A stretch of DNA of 64,000 nucleotides from Anaerospora hongkongensis (GTDB taxonomy: Bacteria; Bacillota; Negativicutes; Sporomusales; DSM-15969): NCBI RefSeq assembly GCF_004339805.1, contig NZ_SLUI01000012.1, positions 90,009 through 154,008 on the forward strand. Reading direction: 5' to 3'. Below the pieces are notes generated by a model that was not told the origin of the DNA, ran no database searches, and saw only the letters and a program-made list of their open reading frames with translations. This document shows positions 1 to 8,022 of this stretch, one piece after another (positions within the stretch are counted from its first letter, which is position 1; every line of letters starts with the position of its first letter). Made by a program: the position numbers and the translations under genes.

Positions 1-102
1 TAATGACGTGCTTAAAGTCAGTCGGGGAGCAGGAAATCTGCAAATGATGGAATGTTCATCGGCAAACAGTGTCCCGCCGGTTTTTAGCAGTTGGCTGGTC
101 AT
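1..102 (-). CDS. cbiZ: N-terminal fragment of a probable adenosylcobinamide amidohydrolase (CbiZ-like), cut by the window edge
   Basis: An open minus-strand frame starts with ATG at 102-100 after a strong AAAGGAGG-type ribosome site and runs off the left edge after 34 codons. It follows btuD by only 26 bases, so it is the fourth gene of the btuF-btuC-btuD operon. The visible residues (SIICRFPAPRLTLSTSL) resemble the start of the CbiZ fold, where a short beta strand is followed by a conserved LSSA-like segment. CbiZ opens the nucleotide loop of salvaged adenosyl-pseudocorrinoids so that they can be rebuilt, and in Firmicutes and archaea it is often coded beside btuFCD. The fragment is short, so the identification rests mainly on context. 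Confidence 0.5.
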   Translation of the reverse strand, partial: MTSQLLKTGGTLFADEHSIICRFPAPRLTLSTSL

Positions 103-128
103 TCCCCTTCCTCCTTTTTCAGCAATTG

Positions 129-902
129 TTACTCCGTAATATTAGGCCGGACATAAGTGGCTGCTGCATCGCAATGCAGCGTAAATTCCATATCATACAG
201 ACTCCGCAGATTTTCGGCGGTCGCAACACCGGGGCTGCTGCCGTAAGCGAGTATTTGCCCCTTTTTTAATAACAGCAAATCGGTGCTGAATTGCATTGCC
301 AGGTTAATATCATGCATAACAGCGATAACGGCCATGTCTTTCGTTATGGCCAGCTTTTTGATTAAATGGAGAATGCTGAATTGATTAGAAACGTCGAGAT
401 GAGAAGTTGGTTCGTCCAGCAATAGCAGCTTGGGCTGCTGAGCCAATGCCCGGGCAATAATAATTTTTTGCCGCTCACCCTGGCTTAATTCACTGCATGA
501 GCGAAAGCGCTTGTCCCATACTCCTGCTTCCTGCATAGCGATTTGGACAATTTCATAGTCTTTCCGGGTAGGACCGGAAAAGCGGGGGATGTGCGGAAAG
601 CGCCCCATTAAGACCATTTGCAGGACCGTGTACTCCTGCATGGCAACTTCTGAGCCGACAACGGCAATTTGTTGTGCCAGCTCGCGTCGGCTATAGTCGG
701 TCAGAGCTTTGTTGTTGAGGCAAATTGTACCTGCAAGCGGTTTTAAGATGCCGGCAATTGCTTTTAATAAAGTGGATTTACCAGTTCCGTTTGGGGCAAT
801 AACACTGATAAACTGCCCCTCTTCGACCGTCAAAGTAATGTTATGCAGTATTGTTTTGGAATGATAACCAACATCTAAGGCGTGTATATCCAGAATGCTC
901 AT
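129..902 (-). CDS. btuD: Corrinoid (vitamin B12) ABC transporter, ATP-binding protein BtuD
   Basis: This 257-residue protein is a single ABC ATPase of the FecE/BtuD family. Visible motifs are a Walker A (APNGTGKST, near residue 37), the signature LSQGERQ and Walker B LLLLDEPTSHLD, followed by the switch histidine in VMHDINLA. It would energise import of corrinoids at the inner membrane with the permease gene next to it. Its start overlaps the end of btuC by 4 bases (ATGA type), which indicates translational coupling. Iron-siderophore or heme transporters belong to the same family, but the cbiZ-like neighbour and the B12 theme favour corrinoids. Confidence 0.85.
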   Translation of the reverse strand: MSILDIHALDVGYHSKTILHNITLTVEEGQFISVIAPNGTGKSTLLKAIAGILKPLAGTICLNNKALTDYSRRELAQQIAVVGSEVAMQEYTVLQMVLMGRFPHIPRFSGPTRKDYEIVQIAMQEAGVWDKRFRSCSELSQGERQKIIIARALAQQPKLLLLDEPTSHLDVSNQFSILHLIKKLAITKDMAVIAVMHDINLAMQFSTDLLLLKKGQILAYGSSPGVATAENLRSLYDMEFTLHCDAAATYVRPNITE

Positions 903-1918
903 TGCTGTACTCTCCTGCCGGCGGTATATAATACATAGAGGAAAAACGGACTGCCAAACAAAGCCGTTACTACGCCTACAGGGATGCCGGACATGAGGGG
1001 GACCAGCCGGGTTAAACCATCGGCGACTAACAGAAAAACGGCACCAAAGACAGCACTAAGCGGTAATAGGACAAAATGCTCGGGACCCACCAATTTGCGG
1101 ACAAGATGAGGAACAATCAACCCGATAAATCCGATAATGCCGCTCACCGAGACACAGGCTCCGGTCATTAAGGTAGTTGACACAAGCAGAAAAAGTTTTA
1201 CTTTGTCTACATCTACACCTAAGAAGCGGGCTTCCTCATCACCTAAAGCCAGTATATCCAGATCACGGGCATACAAGAGGGCGGTCGTAAGACCTAACGC
1301 TACAATGACAAGAACGGGAAGCAGGCTGTCCATATAATTGGTCAGACTTCCCATCAGCCAGAATAAAATCATTTGCATTTGACCGGAATGCAAGGCCATT
1401 AGTGCACTTAATACTGCATTCAGCATGGCGCCGCAGGCAATACCGGCCAACAGCAGCTGTTGATCGGCCCGGATGTGGATGCTGCGCTGTCCGAAGAAAT
1501 ATACAAGAGTCAAGCTCAGAATTGCACCGGCAAAAGCCATGAATATCATGAATTCGGTGTGGCGGGTGACGATTGAGAGGGCTGCCCCAAGAGCTGCTCC
1601 GGACGAAACGCCCAATACAAAAGGATCAGCCAGTGGATTCTTAAACATCGTCTGAAAGCAGGCTCCTGAAACCGCTAATCCGCAGCCTACGATCATTGCC
1701 AGTGCTACCCGCTGCCAGCGGATATTCCAGATAATAATTTGTTCGGTAGAAGATATATCAGCAGTGCTCAGGCCGAACAGCTTGTGGACGATAACCGAAA
1801 ACACTGCAGCAGCTGGTACTTCAGCCGTTCCGACTGTGAGCATATAGAGGGCTAGTGCCGCCAGCAGCAGAAGTGCCAGGCTGAGCAGCAGCAGCGGGCG
1901 AGTTAGTAATTGTTTCAT
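899..1918 (-). CDS. btuC: Corrinoid ABC transporter permease BtuC (FecCD family)
   Basis: This 339-residue, very hydrophobic protein has about ten membrane segments and the typical FecCD features: a C-A-F-Q-T-M-F-K-N-P-L-A-D-P segment near residue 87 and a conserved G-F-I-G-L-I-V-P-H motif near residue 265 that contacts the ATPase. It forms the membrane channel of the importer. It overlaps btuF and btuD by 4 bases on each side, so the three genes are one transcript. Family membership is certain; the B12 assignment comes from the neighbours. Confidence 0.85.
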   Translation of the reverse strand: MKQLLTRPLLLLSLALLLLAALALYMLTVGTAEVPAAAVFSVIVHKLFGLSTADISSTEQIIIWNIRWQRVALAMIVGCGLAVSGACFQTMFKNPLADPFVLGVSSGAALGAALSIVTRHTEFMIFMAFAGAILSLTLVYFFGQRSIHIRADQQLLLAGIACGAMLNAVLSALMALHSGQMQMILFWLMGSLTNYMDSLLPVLVIVALGLTTALLYARDLDILALGDEEARFLGVDVDKVKLFLLVSTTLMTGACVSVSGIIGFIGLIVPHLVRKLVGPEHFVLLPLSAVFGAVFLLVADGLTRLVPLMSGIPVGVVTALFGSPFFLYVLYTAGRRVQQ

Positions 1919-2811
1919 TTTTTCTCCCGTTCTTTCATTTCCTGCGGATGCAGAATTTCTGCTAATTTAACTAAGCCGGTAAAACTGCGTGGCCCCGGAC
2001 GCTGTAAAAGGTCGTCGGTAATGGAAAAAACCTGATTTGTTTTTACCGCCTGAATCGCGGCCAGGTTGGGATTGGTTATTACAGAGCGGATGTCTTCGCG
2101 GCTGTGGCTAAGCACAACATACACCTCAGGATTGTAAGCATAGAGCTGCTCGATATCGCAGGGCGTATAATCTACGTTTTTATCGGCTGAGACATTGATG
2201 CCGCCAGCCTGGGTAATCAGGTCGTGAATAAAAGACTGACGGCCTACAGTCAGGAGGGGAGTATCCCATACCTCTAAGAAAGTGCGCTTAGCCGGTGCTG
2301 TACCAACTTGACGCCGGACCTGGTCAAGCTGTCCTGCCAGCTCCTGATGGAGCTGGCGGCCCCGCGCCTCTTCACCAAGAGCTTCGCTGATGATGTCTAT
2401 CGCGTTTAAAATTTCGGGAAGTGTTTTGGGCTCAACCGCTACAACCCGGATGCCTGCCTGTCGTAGAATTTGTATGTATTTCGCTTGGATATCTGTCATT
2501 GCAAATACCACGTCCGGTGCGAGGGACACAATCTTTTCCACGTCCGGTGCGTGGTAGCCACCAATCGTAGGTTTGGTTTTGGCTTCTTCCGGGTAGTCGG
2601 AATAGCTGGTTACACCTACAACCCGGTCGCCGGCGCCCAGAGCGAACACAATCTCCGTATTGCCTGGTGACATTGATACGATGCGCTGCGGTTTGCTGGT
2701 GAGCGCTGCTTGTTTCATGCGGTCCTGCTGTTTAGGCGCTAAGGCAGGTGCTAAAAACATGGCCGTAACCAGCAAGCCGGAAAGCAAATATAGCCACTTT
2801 TGTTTATTCAT
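1915..2811 (-). CDS. btuF: Corrinoid-binding periplasmic protein BtuF
   Basis: This 298-residue class III binding protein has an N-terminal export signal (membrane segment about residues 7-25) but no clear lipobox cysteine. The mature part begins with RIVSMSPGNTEIVFALGAGD, the usual start of BtuF/FepB-type proteins, and contains PDVVFA and PEVYVV strands of the two lobes. It captures corrinoids in the periplasm and hands them to BtuCD. The ATG is preceded by GAGGTG. It is the first gene of the operon and lies directly behind a leader with an intrinsic terminator (2837-2860), so expression is probably controlled by premature termination. Confidence 0.82.
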   Translation of the reverse strand: MNKQKWLYLLSGLLVTAMFLAPALAPKQQDRMKQAALTSKPQRIVSMSPGNTEIVFALGAGDRVVGVTSYSDYPEEAKTKPTIGGYHAPDVEKIVSLAPDVVFAMTDIQAKYIQILRQAGIRVVAVEPKTLPEILNAIDIISEALGEEARGRQLHQELAGQLDQVRRQVGTAPAKRTFLEVWDTPLLTVGRQSFIHDLITQAGGINVSADKNVDYTPCDIEQLYAYNPEVYVVLSHSREDIRSVITNPNLAAIQAVKTNQVFSITDDLLQRPGPRSFTGLVKLAEILHPQEMKEREKK

Positions 2812-2831
2812 TACAACACCTCAATACAATA

Positions 2832-2860
2832 CAAAACCCTCCCTGAGCATTCAGGAAGGG
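2832..2860 (-). terminator. Intrinsic terminator in the btuF leader
   Basis: On the minus strand CCTTCCTGA pairs with TCAGGGAGG around an ATGC loop (one G-U pair) and is followed by TTTTGT. It sits about 25 bases before the btuF start, so it works as an attenuator of the btuFCD-cbiZ operon rather than an end-of-operon terminator. Confidence 0.75.
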
Positions 2861-2964
2861 CAGAACGACCGGTTTATTGAAAAGCTGCCAATCCTCTTCC
2901 GGACTGCAAGTTCGGTGGAGTGGCGGAGCCGCCCAAGGGGCACCTATTCAGGCCTATTCAAATT
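2861..2964 (-). promoter_or_regulatory. Structured leader of btuF, possibly a shortened cobalamin riboswitch
   Basis: Between the promoter and the attenuator the minus-strand RNA reads AGGTGCC at its 5-prime side, then GGCTCCGCCACT, then TCCGGAAGAGGATTGGCAG at its 3-prime side. The intact cobalamin riboswitch at 23126-23280 has AGGTGCC, GGTCCCGCCACT and CCGGAGCCAGGAGAACTGCC in the same order, but the P3-P5 arm (AGGGAA...CCGGTG) and the second GCCACTG are absent here. The leader also forms a GGCGG/CCGCC hairpin. It may be a degenerate or compact corrinoid aptamer, or another RNA class; the resemblance was judged by eye only. Confidence 0.4.
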
Positions 2965-2970
2965 GTTATA

Positions 2971-2999
2971 ATAGTAGCATTTTTGTAAATCCTTGTCAA
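2971..2999 (-). promoter_or_regulatory. Promoter of the btuFCD operon
   Basis: On the minus strand TTGACA (2999-2994) and TACTAT (2976-2971) are separated by 17 bases. This is a strong vegetative promoter placed so that transcription begins just before the structured leader. Its -35 box overlaps the stop codon of the upstream small gene. Confidence 0.75.
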
Positions 3000-3196
3000 T
3001 GAAGAGGCTTACCCTCTTCCAATTCGGCGATAGTTAGGTCGAGCAATTGATCCTCGGTTATTTCTTCCCCATCGCCGATAATAATTTCATGGTCGTCGTT
3101 GGAATCCAGATGCTTCTCGGCAGCTTTTATAACCGCTTCTTCATTAACGCTCTTGGCCAGCAGTTGCTTACACGAATGGCAGACGGCTATCAACAT
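2996..3196 (-). CDS. Small conserved-looking protein with a CHSC motif, function unknown
   Basis: The ATG at 3196 is chosen because GAGGTG lies eight bases upstream; an in-frame GTG three codons earlier has no ribosome site. The 66-residue product starts MLIAVCHSCKQLL, with two cysteines in a C-x2-C arrangement close to the N-terminus, and ends in an acidic helix rich in Glu and Asp. The C-x2-C could bind a metal ion, but only one pair is present. It is a free-standing gene between the btu operon and the chemoreceptor. I do not recognise a family. Confidence 0.6.
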   Translation of the reverse strand: MLIAVCHSCKQLLAKSVNEEAVIKAAEKHLDSNDDHEIIIGDGEEITEDQLLDLTIAELEEGKPLH

Positions 3197-3258
3197 TTTT
3201 ATCACCTCAGAAATTAGTTTGTCCGAAATGATAAGCTGTTACGCTCTACAAGTAATAA

Positions 3259-3295
3259 AGAAGAACGCACATCCTTGATAGAGTGCGTCCTTCTT
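3259..3295 (-). terminator. Intrinsic terminator of the chemoreceptor gene
   Basis: The minus strand forms GAAGGACGCAC paired with GTGCGTTCTTC, followed by TTTATT. It lies 23 bases past the chemoreceptor stop codon. Confidence 0.7.
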
Positions 3296-3317
3296 GGTAA
3301 CCGGTCTGCCAGCTGAA

Positions 3318-5009
3318 TTATAGTGTAAAGCGTTTGATGGCGCCTTGCAAATCCTCGGACATTTTAGCGAGGGCTTCGCTGGAGGCAGCAATTTCCTGCA
3401 TGGAGGCCGATTGTTCTTCCGTAGCAGCCGAGACACTTTGTGTCTGGCCGGAGGTATCTTTGCTGACGGCGTCAATTTCCCGTACTGCCGTTACTATCTG
3501 TTGGCTTCCGCTTGCCATCTGCTGAATGGCTGCGGAAATTTCCCTGACTTCGGCAGACATCTGCTCAATCAGGACAATGATATCCTTAAATGTTTTTCCT
3601 GTACTGTTGACAACTTCAGTGCCGACCTTAACCTCTCTTGTACCGGCCTCCATTGCCACAACTGCTTTATCAGTATCTACCTGAATTTCGCTAATAAGCG
3701 TAGCAATCTGCTTAGCCGCTTCTTGCGATTGTTCTGCGAGCTTGCGTACTTCTTCGGCTACTACGGCAAAGCCGCGGCCTTGTTCACCTGCCCGGGCCGC
3801 CTCGATAGCCGCATTCAGCGCCAGCAGATTGGTTTGGCCGGCAATGCCGGAAATGGTGTTTACAATTTGTCCGATTTCTTTGGAGCGGTCACCAAGCTTG
3901 GCAACGACTTGGGCTGAATGGGCTACTGTTGTCTCGATTGCATGCATTTGTGAAATAGCGGAGTTGACCGCTTCGCCGCCGCTGGTAGCTGCTTGCGCAG
4001 TCTGATCAGTGTTGGCGGCTACAATGTTTGTGTTTGCAGCAACTTGCTGAATGCTTGCTGATAGTTGCTCTACAACAGCTACGGTTTCATTGACCGCTGT
4101 TAATTGTTTCTCAGTACCTTTTGCGACGTTGGTGATAGACTGGGCTACCTGATCGGCGGCCTGAGCGGACTGCTCAGCACTGGCTGTCAGTTCTTCGGAC
4201 GAAGCTGCTACCTGCTCGGCATTGGCCTGTACATTACGGACAACTTCCCGCAAGTTCGCAATCATTGCTTTGAAGGCTTTTTGTAAATCGCCGATTTCGT
4301 CATTGCGTTGTACTTCGACTTGTTGATTGAGATTGCCGGCGGCAATTTGCTGAGCAATTTGTAATAGCCCGTGTACAGGACGGGTAATTGCCCGGGAACT
4401 GAAAAAACCAATGGTAATTCCGAGAATAATAGAAAACATACTAATACCATTTGTGAGTGTTCTTGTGAAACTCATACTGTCCATAACATCAGCAAAGGTC
4501 TCCTGTATTTGCTTTTCCCGGTAGCTGGAATATTCTTCTGCCTTTTTTATGAGAGCCTGTCCTGCAGGTGTGAGTTCATCAGTAGCTACCTGTAAAGCTT
4601 CCTGGTCCTTGCCTGCTCTTTTTAAGGGAACCACTTTTTGTTCCGCAATAATTGTATAATTATCGTCCAGTGCTTTTAATTCGGCGAGGATCTTTTTTCC
4701 TTCCTCATTCACAGCCAGAGCGAATAATTCTTTTTCCAGTTTTTCATTATCATTTGATGCTTGCTTATAGCTGTCGAACATTTCCTGTTTGCCATTTAGT
4801 AAGAAACCGCGTATGCTGCTTGTTTCAACAACAGCATTAAACGCCACTTGGCTTGTTTTCATTAAGGTAGGAAGACTGCGTGTTTGAATTGCCTGTAAGT
4901 CCTCACTCACATGGCTCATTTTATACATCGTAATACCAGACCCTACTGCGCTTACCAGCACCACCAGTAAAAAGAACCCAATCGTTTTCATTCCTAAAGT
5001 CAGTTTCAT
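3318..5009 (-). CDS. Membrane-bound methyl-accepting chemotaxis protein
   Basis: This 563-residue protein has a first membrane segment at about residues 8-29, a mostly helical extracytoplasmic sensor of about 155 residues (four-helix-bundle type), a second membrane segment near 185-205, a HAMP domain, and a long cytoplasmic signalling hairpin. The hairpin tip is unmistakable ([20 protein letters not shown] and [17 protein letters not shown]). It reports a periplasmic signal to CheA/CheW. No che genes are in the window, so it feeds a system coded elsewhere. The start ATG has GGAGG seven bases upstream. No ligand can be inferred. Confidence 0.92.
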   Translation of the reverse strand: MKLTLGMKTIGFFLLVVLVSAVGSGITMYKMSHVSEDLQAIQTRSLPTLMKTSQVAFNAVVETSSIRGFLLNGKQEMFDSYKQASNDNEKLEKELFALAVNEEGKKILAELKALDDNYTIIAEQKVVPLKRAGKDQEALQVATDELTPAGQALIKKAEEYSSYREKQIQETFADVMDSMSFTRTLTNGISMFSIILGITIGFFSSRAITRPVHGLLQIAQQIAAGNLNQQVEVQRNDEIGDLQKAFKAMIANLREVVRNVQANAEQVAASSEELTASAEQSAQAADQVAQSITNVAKGTEKQLTAVNETVAVVEQLSASIQQVAANTNIVAANTDQTAQAATSGGEAVNSAISQMHAIETTVAHSAQVVAKLGDRSKEIGQIVNTISGIAGQTNLLALNAAIEAARAGEQGRGFAVVAEEVRKLAEQSQEAAKQIATLISEIQVDTDKAVVAMEAGTREVKVGTEVVNSTGKTFKDIIVLIEQMSAEVREISAAIQQMASGSQQIVTAVREIDAVSKDTSGQTQSVSAATEEQSASMQEIAASSEALAKMSEDLQGAIKRFTL

Positions 5010-5155
5010 CCTTTTGCCTCCTTGTTTTTTTGCGAATTAGGTACTGTAATTTGAGCAAATTAGTATATCCAAGCCCTGAAGGGCAGGGTATCGTTGGAGG
5101 CAAAAATGATTGCGTTTTACAGAAAAAATATAGAGAAAAGCGGCATCAAAACTGC

Positions 5156-5184
5156 AATGTAACACAATTAATTTATGTTACATT
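5156..5184. repeat. Left near-palindromic site flanking the recombinase gene
   Basis: Arms AATGTAACA and TGTTACATT are perfect inverted repeats; with the inner bases the element is a 12+5+12 near-palindrome with one mismatch and centre TTAAT. Its reverse complement matches the right-hand site at 5890-5912 almost base for base. The size, about 9-12 base arms around a short asymmetric centre, is that of a tyrosine-recombinase core site. It lies just upstream of the recombinase promoter, so it could equally be an operator. Confidence 0.6.
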
Positions 5185-5188
5185 ATTT

Positions 5189-5217
5189 TTGTGATTAAAA
5201 GTAACATAATGTATAAT
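5189..5217 (+). promoter_or_regulatory. Promoter of the recombinase gene with an internal half-site
   Basis: TTGTGA (5189-5194) and TATAAT (5212-5217) are 17 bases apart. A further half-site GTAACATAAT (5201-5210), the same sequence as the arms of the flanking repeats, lies inside the spacer. Binding of the recombinase there would block its own promoter. Confidence 0.6.
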
Positions 5218-5257
5218 GAAATGGTAATAAGAAGCATGTTGAGGATGTGTAGTTTGT

Positions 5258-5806
5258 ATGGAGTATGTAGAGCCTATTCGAAGCAAGCAGCAAATTGATG
5301 CGATGAAAGAATACTTAAAAGCGCAGAACTTGCGAAACTGGCTGCTATTTGTGCTGGGGATTAACAGCGGTTTGCGAATCTCCGATTTATTGTTGCTAAC
5401 GATATTTGATGTAAAGAACAAAAACAGGGTGATTATCAGAGAAAAGAAGACAGGAAAAATTAAAGATTTTCCTCTTTCCGATACATGTAAGGAGGCCATT
5501 CATGAATATCTTTCACACGTGAAAGAAGAAAGCGGCTGGCTTTTTAAAAGTAAAAAAGGAGACGGGCCGATTACCAGGATCCAAGCTTACCGCATCATTA
5601 ATCATGCAGCGCGGTATATCGGTATTCGCGAGGCAATTGGTACCCATACACTACGAAAAACTTTTGGCTATTGGGCACATAAAAGCGGCGTAGATGTAAC
5701 CAAAATTCAAAAACTGCTCAATCATTCTGCTCCTAGTATTACGTTAACTTATATTGGGATTACCAAAGATGAACTTGATGATATTTATATCAATCTCAAT
5801 TTGTAA
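5258..5806 (+). CDS. Small stand-alone tyrosine recombinase (integrase family)
   Basis: This 182-residue protein is only the catalytic half of a tyrosine recombinase: the N-terminal SAM-like arm/core-binding domain of XerC/D or phage integrases is missing. All catalytic residues appear in place: Arg40 (SGLRISDL), Lys64, His130 and Arg133 (HTLRKTFG), His156 (LLNHS) and the nucleophile Tyr165 (LTYIG). It would cut and rejoin DNA at short inverted sites. The gene is flanked by near-identical repeats in opposite orientation (5156-5184 and 5890-5912), has its own promoter and ends in a strong terminator. No phage or conjugation genes are nearby. The local A+T content is higher than in the neighbouring genes. 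Confidence 0.85.
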   Translation: MEYVEPIRSKQQIDAMKEYLKAQNLRNWLLFVLGINSGLRISDLLLLTIFDVKNKNRVIIREKKTGKIKDFPLSDTCKEAIHEYLSHVKEESGWLFKSKKGDGPITRIQAYRIINHAARYIGIREAIGTHTLRKTFGYWAHKSGVDVTKIQKLLNHSAPSITLTYIGITKDELDDIYINLNL

Positions 5807-5889
5807 AACAATCGCAAAAAAAAGAAAAATTTGGCGAAATAAAGGATAAAATGTAATAATAGCGTATTTCATATAGTAGTTGGAAAATG

Positions 5890-5912
5890 GTAACATAAAT
5901 TAATTATGTTAC
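5890..5912. repeat. Right palindromic site flanking the recombinase gene
   Basis: GTAACATAA and TTATGTTAC form perfect 9-base arms around ATTAA. The element corresponds to the reverse complement of the left site (5156-5184), so the pair forms an inverted repeat around the recombinase gene. Confidence 0.6.
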
Positions 5913-5917
5913 TACTT

Positions 5918-5964
5918 ATACAAAACACACCTGTCCTAAGATATAGGGCAGGTGTGTTTTGTAT
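5918..5964. terminator. Strong bidirectional hairpin after the recombinase gene
   Basis: ATACAAAACACACCTG and its exact complement CAGGTGTGTTTTGTAT (plus four inner pairs with one G-U) give a stem of about 20 base pairs. The A-rich left and T-rich right sides make it a terminator in both directions. Confidence 0.75.
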
Positions 5965-5965
5965 A

Positions 5966-5992
5966 TTGACGAACTATTCAATATTTGTCGAA
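5966..5992 (+). promoter_or_regulatory. Two Spo0A-box-like sites upstream of the sensor kinase
   Basis: TTGACGAA (5966-5973) and TTGTCGAA (5985-5992) both fit the Spo0A box TGNCGAA. They are 19 bases apart in the same orientation and lie about 20-45 bases before the proposed sigma-H-type promoter. Spo0A boxes are short and arise by chance, but the tandem arrangement before a kinase gene is meaningful in a spore former. Confidence 0.45.
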
Positions 5993-6008
5993 TCTTTCGC
6001 ATTCCTTG

Positions 6009-6037
6009 GAAGGATTTAACTTTTTATTAGCGAACAC
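6009..6037 (+). promoter_or_regulatory. Possible sigma-H-type promoter of the sensor kinase gene
   Basis: GAAGGATTT (6009-6017) fits the sigma-H -35 pattern RnAGGAWWW; 11 bases later AGCGAACAC (6029-6037) resembles the -10 pattern RnnGAATWW with a C in place of the key T. The spacing is right, the -10 is imperfect. The remaining stretch up to the gene start at 6138 is A+T-rich with no other recognisable element. Confidence 0.35.
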
Positions 6038-6137
6038 TAGCATAAATAAAAAAATTGTATAAAATACAAAAAAAATAGCGAAGGCAAACGAATTTTCTGA
6101 TAGAGTTGGAATTTAGTCGCTAAGAGGTGCCAAAGCG

Positions 6138-7631
6138 GTGAAGAAACTTAACCTGGCAACAAAGCTGAATTTCAAGATTGTTTGTATTGTAGTAGTATTA
6201 ATGATTACTATCACGGCTTACCAGCATTGGTTAGCCCTACAGGAAGAGAATGATAAAAATATCAAATGGCTCATTGCCATTACCGATTTCCTTGTCCAGA
6301 AAAGTGCCGGTATTGTAAACTCCGAAAAATTTTCTGATTCTGCTGAGATTGCGCACGGGCAGCTTATGATCGCAAATGAAGAATTGCAGTCTATACTTGG
6401 TGACATCGTAGTACCAATCAACATTGTTAAATATGGCTTTTATTCCCGGTCTCAAAATAGTATTATTGCTATCGGCCCTACAGCTGATACGCTTTTGCTT
6501 GTCGGCTTGGAGCCGGATCAGTTTGGCACTGTTTATGAGACTGGCCAGCCTGAGTTAATTGAAAAGAAAAGCTCACTCATATGGCATGGCGCAAGTGTAA
6601 TCACCTACGTTCGACCGATCGAAAATAAAGGTGTTATTGTTGGCCATGCCTTTGCGTCAATCAATCAGGATGCGGTTTACGGGGCAATCTGGAAACGGAC
6701 ACTGAACACCTTTTTAGGTGCATTTATTATGTTATTGGTGTGTGTTGCTGTTTTTAGAGAGCTGTTCATTCAGCTGAAAAATGATTTGCAGTTATTTGCC
6801 GAAATGATAGTAGAGGGGCGTACCGTTAGTTTTAACAGTGAGATTACAGAATTTACTCCTATATTAAAATACATCAGTGATCAGACTGAGAAGATGACGC
6901 GCTTGGATCGATTGAATATTATTGGTGAAATGGCGGCAAGTATTGCTCACGAAGTGCGCAACCCAATGACCACCGTGCGCGGCCTGCTACAGCTGATGAG
7001 TAAAAAAGCCGAATTCAGCAAGCAAAAAGATAATCTGGAACTGATGATTGATGAGATTGATCGTGCCAACAGTATTATAACCGAATTCTTATCCCTGGCA
7101 AAAAACAGGGCAATGGAGTTCAGCCAAATCAACCTGAACGATATCATCCGGGATATTTATCCTCTGTTACGGGCGGATGCATTACGGAACAATTGTGAGA
7201 TTAAAGTTGATTTTAAGGATATTCCTACTGTTGCGGTTGACCAAAACAGTATTCGGCAGCTTATTTTAAATATGGTTAGGAATGGACTGGATGCAATGGC
7301 TGGCATTGCGGGCGTGATAGAGATTCGCACGAGAGTACAAGCAGGAATTGTGTATTTATCGATTCGGGATCATGGCAGCGGTATTTCCCCGGAAATTAAA
7401 GAAAAATTGGGTACTCCCTTTTTTACCACCAAAGAAAAAGGCACTGGCCTGGGTTTGGCGATTTGCTACAGAATTGTTGAACGCCATGGAGCATCTCTGC
7501 ATGTAGAGAGCGAACCGGGAAAAGGCACAGTCTTTACAATAGCATTTGCTCCTGGGATAGCAACTTCGGACACAAAGGTGGTTCAAAATGATCGAAAAAA
7601 TAATAACGCTGTTGTTTTTACTTGGAAGTAG
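6138..7631 (+). CDS. Orphan membrane sensor histidine kinase (sporulation-kinase-like)
   Basis: This 497-residue protein has a membrane segment at about 11-30, an extracytoplasmic sensor of about 160 residues, a second membrane segment near 190-210, and a kinase core. The H-box (IAHEVRNPMTTVRGLL), N-box (LILNMVRNGLDAM), G1 (IRDHGSGI) and the F/G2 region (TPFFTTKEKGTGLGL) are intact. The H-box sequence is of the KinA-E/ResE-like sporulation kinase type. No response regulator is adjacent; in spore formers such orphans commonly phosphorylate Spo0A or Spo0F. The end overlaps tctB by 44 bases, so the kinase is also cotranscribed with the carboxylate transporter. The start is GTG with AGAGGTG upstream. 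Confidence 0.85.
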   Translation: MKKLNLATKLNFKIVCIVVVLMITITAYQHWLALQEENDKNIKWLIAITDFLVQKSAGIVNSEKFSDSAEIAHGQLMIANEELQSILGDIVVPINIVKYGFYSRSQNSIIAIGPTADTLLLVGLEPDQFGTVYETGQPELIEKKSSLIWHGASVITYVRPIENKGVIVGHAFASINQDAVYGAIWKRTLNTFLGAFIMLLVCVAVFRELFIQLKNDLQLFAEMIVEGRTVSFNSEITEFTPILKYISDQTEKMTRLDRLNIIGEMAASIAHEVRNPMTTVRGLLQLMSKKAEFSKQKDNLELMIDEIDRANSIITEFLSLAKNRAMEFSQINLNDIIRDIYPLLRADALRNNCEIKVDFKDIPTVAVDQNSIRQLILNMVRNGLDAMAGIAGVIEIRTRVQAGIVYLSIRDHGSGISPEIKEKLGTPFFTTKEKGTGLGLAICYRIVERHGASLHVESEPGKGTVFTIAFAPGIATSDTKVVQNDRKNNNAVVFTWK

Positions 7632-8007
7632 TGCTTATTTGTATGCGGCGCAACAACTCGCCTTTGGGACGCTAAGTTCGCCAAAATCCGGTTTCTTGCC
7701 GCATTTGGCTGGAAGTGCTGCTGTGTTGTTATCTTCGCTGCTGCTGGTCAGACAAGCACGGTCGAGCAAGGCAATACCTTGTGAAAAGGCAGATTGGACA
7801 AAATTCATTTTTATCATTATAGGTTTTATTTTTTATATTGTGGTGTTAAGCAGTATTGGCTATTTACTGTCTACCTTCATCCTTCTCTTCTATTTACTAA
7901 AGGTTACGGATACTTCGGGCTGGATTCAACCTTTGCTGATTGCCGTTATCAGTTCTGCTGCATGCTATTTGGTATTTGGACGATATTTGGCGGTCCCGCT
8001 GCCATAA
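7588..8007 (+). CDS. tctB: Tripartite tricarboxylate transporter small membrane subunit TctB
   Basis: This 139-residue protein has four predicted membrane segments and the size of the TctB family. It begins inside the end of the kinase gene (ATG after AAAGGTGG), and tctA follows 15 bases downstream. TctB pairs with TctA in the inner membrane to import carboxylates delivered by a TctC binding protein, using an ion gradient. Sequence conservation in this family is low; the assignment is secured by the neighbours. Confidence 0.8.
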   Translation: MIEKIITLLFLLGSSAYLYAAQQLAFGTLSSPKSGFLPHLAGSAAVLLSSLLLVRQARSSKAIPCEKADWTKFIFIIIGFIFYIVVLSSIGYLLSTFILLFYLLKVTDTSGWIQPLLIAVISSAACYLVFGRYLAVPLP

Positions 8008-8022
8008 GGGAGGGATGAAAGT

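Noticed and set aside
3345..3917. A 190-codon plus-strand frame inside the chemoreceptor gene
   Set aside because: It is antisense to the conserved MCP signalling hairpin and composition-driven.
5258..5806. Prophage or integrative element marked by the recombinase
   Set aside because: No phage, conjugation or tRNA attachment features surround it; only the two short inverted sites are seen.
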